A program made the translations under genes and the position numbers. Below, in pieces: positions 37,067 to 47,861 of a DNA stretch of 64,000 nt. Source of the stretch: Ciborinia camelliae (Eukaryota; Ascomycota; Leotiomycetes; Helotiales; Sclerotiniaceae); assembly GCA_025890175.1 (NCBI GenBank), contig JANPYM010000011.1, positions 1,654,299-1,718,298 of the forward strand. The letters are read 5' to 3'. Positions within the stretch are counted from its first letter, which is position 1; every line of letters begins with the position of its first letter. The notes under the pieces were generated by a model. That model was given only the letters and a program-made list of their open reading frames with translations. It was not told where the DNA came from and did no database searches.

Positions 37067-37202
37067 ACCTTCCCTATACCTACCAACCTTCCCTATACCT
37101 ACCAACCTTCCCTATACCTACCAACCTTCCCTATACCTACCAACCTTCCCTATACCTACCAACCTTCCCTATACCTACCAACCTTCCCTATACCTACCAA
37201 CC
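37067..37202. repeat. 19-bp minisatellite, about seven copies
   Basis: The unit ACCTTCCCTATACCTACCA is repeated essentially without change. Confidence 0.95.
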
Positions 37203-38859
37203 TAGCCTCCAATTCAGTTCAATTCAGCTCAGTTCAATTCAACTTAATTCAGCCCAGTTCAGTCCAGTTCAACTCAGTTCATCTACATACCCAAATATCA
37301 AGTATCAAGTACCCACCTACTATATAAATATAAATATAAATATATTATATATTCGACTTTCCCCCCGTTTTTCCTCTCCATCCTCCTCTCCTCCTATCCT
37401 CCCCTCTCTTCCTCTCCCCTCTCCCCTCTCTTCCTCTCCCCCCTTCCATCCACCCACTCACCTATTCATTCCGAAACACACACACACACACACACACATT
37501 TTTTACTTTGACTCTCCACTCCATTCATTTCACCCACCCTGGCTAGGTAGGTAGGTAGGTAGATAGGTAAGTAGGTAGGTAGGTACAACAAGTACAGTAC
37601 AGTACAGTACAGTACATATAGATAGATAGATACGATAGTATACCCCAACCCATGCCAACCCCACCCATCTCATCCCCACCCATCTCATCCCATCCATCTC
37701 ATCCCATCAATCAATCAATCAACCCTACTTGAGCTTGAGCAATTCCCTAAGCATCGCATGCATGCATCCATCCATCCAATCCAGTACGGTATAAATAAGT
37801 ACCTCCCATCCATCCATTCCTCTCTTCTTTCCTCCCTCCATCCCACCCATCCACCCTACCTCCCTCTATCCATACATCCATCCAATCTCGACTAATCCTC
37901 ACATTCCATCCCATTGCATCCCCTCCCCTCCTCTCCTCTCCTCTCCACACTCCTCCTTATATCCCTTACAATCTCCCCAAGTCATCATGTGTAAAATATG
38001 ACGAGAGGAGGCAGGTAGGTCGGTCGATAGGAAGGAACGTAGTAATCCTCCCATGTGATGAAAGACGAAGAAGGAACCAACCAGTCAAAAATGTGAAATC
38101 AAGGCAACCAAAGTTCTAGCTAGCAAGCATGATCTCCCTCCCCCAACATGTTCAAATCATGGCTCACTCCCGTTACAACCAAAACTACCAAAATATCAAA
38201 TATAATATAAACGTCATAGAAGTCGACCCTTTAAAACATGAAAAAGAGGACAATCTCATGCTACATGTGACTGAAACCGAAAAAAAGGACAATCTTTTCC
38301 TCATGAATGGGGAGAAGGAAGGAGTAGAAGAAAAGAGTAATAAGATGAAGTTAAAAAAAGTGTCATATCAAGATCAAGATCCAAAAGAAGCACATCGCAT
38401 TTGGGGTGGAAAAGAAGTTCGTCTCATTTGAAAACATCGCCATCTCTCGCTTTCGTTGCGCCATACACCAAAAGTAAAGTTGTTGTTTAAAAAGTGTACT
38501 TGACAAACCCGAGAGGAAATTCTTTCCATGATATGATATGATGTGAAGTAATGTATGTGATAAAAGTGTCGATATTGAGATTGGAGCGGTTATTTTCCAA
38601 AGAAAAAAGGTTTCGTAAATACGCCGTATGCAACTCTTTTTGGTACTCCATTCGCCGGCCCAGCTAGGAATTTGATTGAGCAAACGCTGTTTAGGGAAGA
38701 TGGAAGAAAAATCTTGATGAGAACATGGGGGAAGGGTGAGGTTCATAAAGTGCGGTAAGAAAGGCATTTAGCCAAAGGAATGTCGTAAACGTCGTTGATA
38801 ATCCATGCGAAAAAAGCTCTGAGCTCAAATATATCTTGATGCGTAAGGAGATGAATTTC

Positions 38860-39616
38860 TCATAAGATAACACAAGTTCCCTTCTTCTTGGGGCGATATT
38901 TTCTGGATTCATCTCGAACCATTCCATTCTCCCCCGTGTTAGCACGAGGACTCTTGCCAGCACCCGAAGCTGATGTTCTCTGCTGACGTTGTCTGCGAAG
39001 TTGTCGTACTACATCATAGAAAGCCTTTTCGACATTTACGCAATTCTTCGCCGATGCTTCAACGAATTCGCAACCCAACTCCCGCGCCAATGCATGTCCT
39101 TCTTGTGTAGATACCTCTCGCTCCGTGACTCTGTCGCATTTATTTCCAACGAGCATGATTGGTACAGGCTCTGAAGGCGAGATAGGTGAAATGGGCGAAC
39201 CGGGATATATTGGGGAAGAGGAAGATGATTCCTTAACTCGTTGAATCTGATTGTGAAATCTTTGAATGCGCGTAAACGATGATCTCGAAGATATGCTGTA
39301 AACCAAAACGAATCCTTCACCATCACGAATCCATTGATCTCGTAATGCAGTATATTCTTCTTGACCGGCGGTATCGAGAACTTCCAACATACATGATTGA
39401 CCGTCTATCGCGACTTGTTTTCGATATGAATCTTCGATGGTAGGATCGTACTGTGGTGAAGTAAGCATGTGATAGTCACAATGAGAAGCAGTAGGAGTGA
39501 AATCTTACCGTCTCGACGAAATGCTGTAATGTTAATTGAATGGTTAAAGCAGTTTTACCCACACCTCCATCACCGAGCACCACCAATTTGTATAAGACCA
39601 TCTGTTTCGAAGACAT
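38860..39616 (-). CDS. ras-2: Ras-family small GTPase, ras-2/RasB type
   Basis: Two exons: 39616-39509 and 39450-38860; 232 residues. The intron (58 nt, GTAAGA...CAG) lies between GT-binding loops, after HFVET and before [10 protein letters not shown]-box motifs are all intact: P-loop GDGGVGKT (15-22), switch [10 protein letters not shown] (37-45), DTAGQEEY (62-69), NKCD (139-142) and EASAKN. A Ser/Pro-rich insertion of about 20 residues (111-131, with [11 protein letters not shown]) sits between the fourth strand region and NKCD; this marks the filamentous-fungal ras-2/RasB class. The tail is Arg/Lys-rich and ends CVIL, a CaaX box whose final Leu predicts geranylgeranylation. It should act at membranes as a GDP/GTP switch in growth, hyphal morphology and stress signalling. 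Codon use and motif integrity suggest a functional gene. The paralogue name (ras-2) is from memory of the insertion. Confidence 0.92.
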
Positions 39617-42290
39617 CTTTGACGTCGGGATTGTTGGTGACGTATGAGATTATGTCAGGATCTGAAAGTAATTGGGAAGAAGAAGGGTGTAGAGAAGATA
39701 GTTGAATGGAGGAGGAGGTGGTTGGTGGTGGTTAAAGAAATCAATTCGTCAAAGTTCCTTAATTCTTTGGTTGGTGTGCTGTCTGTCGGTGGAAAGATAG
39801 TTTAGTTTGCCTCTTGTGCTGCAAGTGGAGATTCCTAAGGTTTTTGGCATAAAAGAAGCTCGGACCGTCACGCTTTTTCCACTTTGCTACTGGATGAGGT
39901 AGGTAAGGTAGGTAGGTAGGTATGCGGATATTGTACAGTTGATGGATTTGATGGATTTGATAGATTTGGTAGATTTGGGTAGCTTTGGTAAATTGGGATG
40001 GATGGATGGCTAGGATGGATAAATATCTAGATGTAGGTAGGTACAGTATATAGGTAAGTTGTATGTATTGATAAGTAAATGAATATTTTGGATCCTTTGA
40101 GTACTGTATAACAAGTAGATATTTAGGTAGGTAAATACTAGATAGGTACTTTTTACTATACAATCGTATTTTCTATATAAATATAATTGATAGAATAATA
40201 GATATAGAATGATAGGTTAATACCTAGATAGATATATAGATAGATAGCTAAAGAATATAATTTGATCTGCCCAATCAAAATAATTCAAAATATCTTCTTC
40301 TCTTCTTCTCTTCCTTCTCTTCTAAGATCTTATTGAAACTATTTCAAATAATTATATATTATATATTCTATATCGTATATATATCTTATATATTCAACAA
40401 GCATCTAAATATTACCTACCTACATCCATAATATAGGGGAAGCCCGGGGAACCCAAAGGAGATAGATACCTAGATGGGGGTTCTTTTACTTGGGTAAAAT
40501 GCAACGATAAAAAAATCATTTACAGGAAATCGGTCATGCCAATCAAACAAATGGTTCGTTCGTCTTTCTTTCCGCAGTTTTAAGATTGGTGGTTTGGTTT
40601 GTTGGTTTGGGTCAAGGTTCTGTTTAATTGATTAGTAGAGAGAGGCTCAATGAATGGATGAATGGGTAGATAGTACAGCAATGATTTCATGATTTCATGC
40701 CTTAATGATTTGACATCCATATCAAGGACATTCCATTCTAATCCGTCTATTATTATATTAGATATCTAGCTAGCTAAAGATAGTAAGATGAATAGATCCT
40801 ATACCAAAATCTATGATTTCATGCCTTAATGATTTGATAGTACCTACCTACCTACCTAACCCCGATCCACCTATTATTACCTACTTATTATATTAGCAAT
40901 ACCTATCTCCGATATAGTATCTACCTACCAATCCAATCCAATCCAATCCAATCCAATCCAATCCAATCCAATCCAATCCAATCCAATCCAATCCAATCCA
41001 ATCCAATCCAATCCAATCCAATCCAATCCAATCCAATCCAATCCAATCCAATCCAATCCAATCCAATCCAATCCAATCCAATCCAATCCAATCCAATCCA
41101 ATCCAATCCAATCCAATCCAATCCAATCCAATCCAATCCAATCCAATCCAATCCAATCCAATCCAATCCAATCCAATCCAATCCAATCCAATCCAATTCC
41201 AATCCAATCCAGGTATTAGGTACTAGGTAGAGAAGTAGATAATTACATTATATTACATTACATTGCATTGACACTGTCCTGGTAGGTACCTATCTACCAC
41301 TACCTAGGTATTTATGCTATACAGGCCGGGTAGTATGGGGGGTTCAATAAATAAATGAATGAACAAATCTATTTAGATATCTATATTATACTTATCGATC
41401 TAAATAAAATACATATAAATACCTGTAGATATCTAGATAGATAGATAGATAGATAGATAATATTTCTATAAAAAAAAAGATGAAAAATCGATATATATTT
41501 CTCTCTAAATATATATTTCGATTTCTTTTCTCTTGAGATACTAGACTATTGATACAATTATCATTTATATCTATCTATTGAGATATTATCTCCAATCTCC
41601 AATCTCCAATCTCTAATTCCAATGAAAATATCCATTAAAATATCCAAAAAATATCTACTAACCTACCTACCAACCTACCATCCGTCCATCCCTCCATCCT
41701 ATCCCATCCCACCCATTCATCAACCACCTGCAACTATAGATGTATGTATATTAAGGAACCTATCTAGATACCTAAGTACCTAAGTATTACCTCTCTCTAC
41801 AAACTATCACATGCATTATATATATATATATCTCTCTCTCGACAGAAAGAGTCATCTTTCCCATCATTATCGCGATTTCTAGCCCGCACACAAATCCATC
41901 CCTGGAGTATCTACCTAGTATCTCCTCATCGATTATTCAGTAGAATCATCATTCAGTAGAATCATTATTCAATAGAATCATTGTATTTAACATTGTCTAT
42001 AGAAACCCGATAAGTGGATAGATAGGTAGGCAGCAAGATTTAGGTAGGAGAGGAACATATCCCCAGGAAAATATCCCCCGGAAAATAAAGAATCATTGCC
42101 AATCATAAAAAGCCCTAGGACCCCGAGAACACCCCACCACACCATGTGTAAACCATTGAAATAGGGATGCCCCTCCTCTAAGCACATAGAGGTTTGAGAA
42201 AAAGAAGTAAACCAATTCGTAACCAGACGGGGAACCTCCTATACCAAAACCCCTCCCAAAGGATTTATATCCTATAGAATAGATGCCCCT
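39617..42290. other. Intergenic region
   Basis: Contains the ras promoter near 39617, dense AGGT/GATA repeats, and the large CCAAT array at 40927-41211. No coding region is supported. Confidence 0.6.
40927..41211. repeat. (CCAAT)n pentanucleotide array, about 56 copies
   Basis: Roughly 285 bp of perfect CCAAT pentamers, with one added T near the right end (AATTCC). All frames on the minus strand stay open and give artificial LDWIG repeats. Each unit is identical to the core CCAAT box recognised by the Hap/NF-Y/CBF complex. Confidence 0.97.
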
Positions 42291-43516
42291 TTATTCCTTG
42301 ACTTCATGTTTATCCGAGAAAACATCCCCCTGTGTCCTTTTTGTTGCATCTTGAATCAAAGCTGATAAACTAGCATTGGATTTTCGCCTTGGTTCGGGGG
42401 GATCACTAAAAGGTCCTTGAGGTGAGATGGGGGTACCATCTTCGATTATAGTGATGGCATTTGAGTCTCGCGGAAAGAGCGATGACGAGGCCCCGATAGA
42501 TTTTGTAGGCTCAGTTAATCTTCCATTTGTCATACTAGAATCTACTCGGATAACTTGAGGTTTGGTTATCGTTGCAGCATTAGCAGCGTTCAAGAATGTG
42601 CTGCCCACCGAAAATGCTGGACTAGGTGGGTTTTTGGAATATTTGTTGAAGTCGACACTTGGTACGGGAGGTGTAATGCTACCGGGAGTATTCCCACCAG
42701 TTTTGTTGACGCTAACCACGGCTGCCTTTCCTCTGATAACTGTCTGGGCTGGAACTGGCGAGACGATGGCTTGTTTTCCATATATAGTGGATGCAACACT
42801 ATTTCTTGCGTATGAATTTCGTTCACCAATTACGCTAATTCCACTGTATGTTGAGTCGCGGAGATCTCCCGGCATAAAGAAGTGTTCTTGCTCATATCTT
42901 GGGGTTCCGGATGAGTTTGATAGAGCAATTGGGATCGGAGGAACTGGAGGAACAAGAAGACCTGGCGTTGATGGAGCGGATCTGTTGGTCACACCTGGGA
43001 TATAAGCGATTTGGATGATATTTGAGGCCCGTGTAAGAACCGTAGATGCAATTGATCCAACAGTATGTGTGGAAGCTCTTGCATCCCTCCGCATTGCGAA
43101 ATCTTTCTCTGCATTGGCTTGCTCTTGGTTATCTATCCAATCGTCTTGCTCGAATTGTTGTCTTTTGGTCTTAATGCAGAACCTCCATACAAGATAAGTT
43201 ACGGCTGCGACAGCTAGAACTCCTCCAATGACTCCACCTGCAATAGCGCCTACATTCGGACCGGATTTGGCTGGCGCAGATGAACTGACCGTCGTCGATG
43301 GTGCAGCAGAAGAGGCCACGCAAACTGTCTGTTGGCATTGGGTACATGTTGGTGGAACGAGCGAACAAATCTCATTTTCGGCACAACTTGGACATGCTGG
43401 AGTGTCCCCATTACACTCAACACATCGTCGGAAAAGAGAATTGAAGGATGCTGTGAATTGATTAGCAACATGTTATGACCTCCCGAAGAATCGCACCCAC
43501 CCTCGTAATACGCCAT
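42291..43516 (-). CDS. opy2: Opy2-type membrane anchor protein of the HOG/Ste50 pathway
   Basis: Two exons: 43516-43501 and 43450-42291; 391 residues. The tiny first exon (MAYYE) is joined through a 50-nt intron (GTGGGT...CTAAT...CAG) to an extracellular domain with eight cysteines in the Opy2 pattern (FRRCVECN, CPSCAENEIC, TCTQC, VCV; residues 15-49). One Gly/Ala-rich transmembrane segment follows (about 72-94), then a basic stop-transfer (RFCIKTKR) and a long disordered cytosolic tail. Opy2 anchors Ste50-Ste11 at the plasma membrane for Hog1 and Kss1/Fus3-type MAP kinase signalling in response to osmotic or surface cues. The tail contains Ser/Pro clusters and an ending DGTPISPQGPFSDPP that probably carries the adaptor-binding motif. 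There is no cleavable signal peptide, as in yeast Opy2. It is divergent from the chitin synthase gene across 4.3 kb. Confidence 0.85.
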
Positions 43517-46500
43517 CTTATTCGGCACTAATAGCGATTTATTATTATGACGTATAAGTTGAGATTGATATTGAGATGAATCTAATCAGAGTTGGGGTAG
43601 ATCGAGGTAGATGAGTGTCTTGTTGGTAATTGAAGGTTCGGCCTGTATGTAGTTGATGGGTAAGACAACAAGAGAACCGGCTCGAGGAAAGTGAGTTATT
43701 GTGGGAAAATAAAAGAGTCGAAGTGGGTATAAGAAGGATGAAATGTAAAATCGTAAAAGAGAAGTGAACTGATCAAATTCAATGGATTGTTGTCGACGCC
43801 GAAGGAGAGAAACGATAACGATATGGTACGGTCGCAATTTGAGAAGCTAGAAAGGTACGTAAGATGATAACGAGTGTTGGTTAGAGCGAACTCTATGTAT
43901 TTCGGTGGAAAATATAGTCGATAACGACTACATTTACATGGACGACTAGAATCTAGACCGACAGTGAGGGGGATTAGATGGTCGAAGTCGTGATGATCAT
44001 TTGAGATGAATTAATTGATGGTGTAGATGAGTCTGGAGTCTGGGTTGGGTTGGATTGATGGGGACGGGATCAAATCAATCTCTCCAGCAAGCAAAGAAGT
44101 AAATTCTATGGATTGGCTGACGAGTTGATTGGCTGATTGGGCTCTTGGAAACTTGGGGGCGAGAATAGCGAGAAGAATGGAATGGAATAATAGTGGACCT
44201 TAATTTGCTGGTGAGTGCGTGCTGCGTGCGTGCGTGCACCAAAGGGGGGTTTTACAAGAAGGAAGTGTGGAAAAGGTAATCTCCAATCTTTTTATGCAAA
44301 ACAAACTCTTCAAATTGTCAAATTGTCAAATCAAAAATCAGATGAAAAGAAAAGACGTTGTGGAAGTTAAGGTAGGTAGGTAGGTAGGTAGGTAGTATCT
44401 TCCTAGATACCTACGGAGAGAATGATGGTCATTGGTGTTATTGATTTGAACGGTTATCAGATCAACTTACCTATGGGTGGTACATAGAATCAATAGCCAT
44501 TGGTTTTGAAGAAAGGTCACGGTTACGGCCACAGATCTTTCTCCCTGGCTGGGTTGTTGATTAACTCCTTCATGATATTATCACCATATTGAACATCGGA
44601 TTGCTCTGCTGCTGTGCCATCATACCAACATATGGTACCATCATGCTTCGAATTAGGTATCGATTGATTCATCACTTCATTGCATCGTATGGCATCAATT
44701 ACAATCATCGACGATCGAAATGGGAAATGGACCTTTCCTCATGATGAGTACATACTACTAGGTAATCAGTCGTACGGCGTAGGTACATTTATCTTGTCCC
44801 GGATAGCAGATGACTATTGAAATGGAGTGTGTTCAAACAATCCACAGCTGTTTGAAGATTAATAAATGTGTGTTCTAACTATTTCCTTACTACCTGCGTC
44901 TTATTATTATGTATTGTAGATCAAATGGATACCTCTGGAACCTGGAATTCAGGTCCAATATTTGCACTGAGCAAAGAACAAGTCAACCAACCAACCAACC
45001 AACCAACCATTGAGAACGATGTTTGTAGAAAATCCGTGTTTTTGTGGGTGAACGAAACACGACAGACGCCAAATACATAGGTAGGTATCTAATGAATAGA
45101 TCAGACGTTCTCAGGAGTTATTTGCGTATTGATCCTTCGGTATTTATAAAAATCAGTTGGTGGTTGGTGGTTGGGCGGTTGGTTCTTCTGAACTCTGAAG
45201 CAACTAGGGAAAGTTCAGGAGTGCTTCGGTAAAAGTACCTACCAACAGACTTCTTTTCGAGAACGAAAGATGCGGACTTCTCTTAAGCAATATCATACAT
45301 GTAACATGATATATGAAATACGGAGAGGATTTTTAATACTGTAAGTTAATATGGAATACTATAAGTTAATATGGATGCCATATGCACCATCTTCCTTAGT
45401 ACCGGTATTGATCGACAACTAAAAGGCAGAACAGAACAATTTCTACTCTACCTGGGCAGAGTACCTATCTAGGTAGGTACAATAATACCCAAGAAGTGGC
45501 ATCTCATCTACAGTATTGATGACCACTATGACCACTATGGCCACGGATGACGGGTGACGGATGACGGATGATGGCCCACGCTTTCCCCCTGAATTTAATT
45601 GTCATCGTTAATGACTTTCAATATGTTAGGTAGTTATTAGTTCTTTTCATCCGCCGGCTATTTTGAAATGTTTCCACTTGTTTATATTATTCCTAGGTAC
45701 CTACCTTGAGTATTGATGGATGAATGAGATACCTAGTAGGTACCTAAACGCCATATGAGATGAAGCTGTTGTCAACGATAACCTTGGAAGAATTTACAAG
45801 AATTCATCCATCGTACGTACTTCTGCCGTCACCCGAATTATTACCTACATATTCCGTACGGACCGGTACTACCGGTACTCCATCTCACTGTATCCATATC
45901 CTTGCCCTTCCTCTTCTTCTTCTTATTATTAGAGCTTCACGCGCGATTGTTCCATGATGATTTTTTTGGTTACCCCATTCCATTAACCTTTTATAGAATG
46001 GTATGAAAACTTATTAATAGTCCGATCCTCACATTCGGGACGTAGCCGCAGTAGTGGCGCTGAAGAAAGTTAACTTTGCCAGACGCTGCCAACTACCGTT
46101 GTTTGGAATCTGGATAAACGATGGATGAACAGCGGCGACTCTCAATATGCGCGGTGAAGTTTAAGAATAAGACTTGGCTGATAATTGAGGATAAGTTATC
46201 GCCACTTATCGGAAAAGGTCTTTATTATCATTTTTACGATGTTGCACGACACTTAATTATTAGGTATTATAAGTTGTGATGTTGTCGATTCAATGTTTCA
46301 TGGAACAGGTGAGAAGCTATAACCGTCGTGATATAGGACCCTACTAGGTAGATAGCTGAACCCAAAGCGCCATCATGACCAATCATCTTTCGAGATGTCA
46401 AATAATCATCAGACCAAGATTTTCACATAAGGCTTAAACAACAATATACTTTGTAGCTAAAAGGGACCTCTTTGAACGACATGCAAACATTTATACACAA

Positions 46501-47861
46501 CATGAACCTCCATGAATTGAGAATACGCGTAGTGAAGAAGCAAGAGAGAAGACCTTTAAATAATAACAATAATAATACGGAGTACAGGTAGTCCTAAGCC
46601 CTCTTCAAAGATGGGTGGGTAGCTGTAGGTCGGTCTGTCGGTATTTATATATATATAGGTACAGTTACCAGTATTATCTATCTATTACCCAGTGGAGATA
46701 ATGGATGATTGGACGGACCAGCCGCAGAATGAATCATTGATATGATACACATAAATTTATTACTACAGTATTTTTACTACCTGACCTAGGTATGAGGACC
46801 AATCAATTTGGGGAAAGCGAGGCGCAGTCAAACATTCATTCACTACCTATTCACTTCGGTCTGGAATCCAATGTTGGTTGGTGTTACACACTATCCCAAC
46901 AACAGTATTATTAGTTTATATTGTGAATCAAAGTCGTTCATTAAATTTTCATTTATTATTATCTATGATTCCATTCCACTCTTGTAATTCTCGTACCGTA
47001 CCTAGGTTACGTACCTACCTATGGATGTAACTGTCGGGTCGGTCGGTACATAAAAGCTTTGCCTCTCATAAGTTCCATATTGCCTTACCCAGTTACCATG
47101 GCATCGGATGGCTTTGCCCACTTGCCTAGGTAGGTAATAATGTTGGCCTCCCTTCCGATTCTATTCCCTTCAAGGTTATGAATACCGTAATACCGTAATC
47201 CCGCAATATTGTATGTACCCAAATATATTGAAGGGATTTGAAAATAGCGGAGACAAGACAACAAACATATTAAAAAGAATAATAATCCCATAATCCATAA
47301 TAATCCCTCCTTTTTTTTATTCACTTTCTGAAACAGGTTTGCTTCCCAGCTTTTCTATTGGGTACTTTCTTCACACCTGCAGCTGCAACTTCATCATCTT
47401 CATCTTCATCTTCACCCTCACCCTCACCCTCGTTCACCCTTCAAGATTCATCCATCATTCTTTTTCTTACCCCCTTCTTCCACGTCTTCCACTTCTGAAT
47501 CCTTTCTTTTGATTGTTTCGTTTTGTGCCACAACGCACAAAACAAACAACTTCGAAATAGTTGAGCTTCATTCACTCTTTATTTGGGTTGCCAAGGCAAG
47601 GGTGATTCGATCGACCTGACCGACCTTGGATCTCACAGCTCATCAGCTCATCAGCTCATCAGCTCATACAAGAATATAACTTACCTTACCTTACCTCAGA
47701 AACAACCTTGGGCACAGCCAACATTCCTCTTTCGATTTGCCTTTTGCCAAGCAAGCATCGATAAAATCACCAAGATTTCATCAGTATCAACCTCAAACTC
47801 ACACTTAACATTTATATAGTCTTGATCACTGAGTAAAGAGTTCTTGACTATTTCCACAAAC
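43517..47861. other. Intergenic region between divergent opy2 and chitin synthase genes
   Basis: No coding region is supported in 4.3 kb. It holds the promoters and leaders of both genes. CT-rich leader sequence and a four-copy CAGCTCAT repeat (about 47637-47668) lie close to the chitin synthase start. An ACCA tetramer run lies at 44985-45009. Confidence 0.55.

Larger units (their letters stand above)
32180..38859. other. 6.7-kb gene-free repeat tract
   Basis: No gene is supported. The tract combines AT-rich sequence with a run of unrelated tandem arrays between 35.1 and 37.2 kb, many GATA/ATCT and ATCC tetramers, and a 10-N gap. One 100-codon frame at 38129-38431 is the only non-repetitive candidate and is listed among the rejected items. 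Confidence 0.7.

Noticed and set aside
38129..38431. 100-codon Lys/Glu/Asn-rich frame convergent with ras-2
   Set aside because: It is not repetitive and begins with ATG, but has biased composition, no motif and no supporting introns. It could be part of a long 3' UTR or a species-specific peptide; evidence is too weak to list.
40893..41207. 104-codon frame encoding LDWIG repeats
   Set aside because: It is a translation of the CCAAT array; three frames are open for the same reason.
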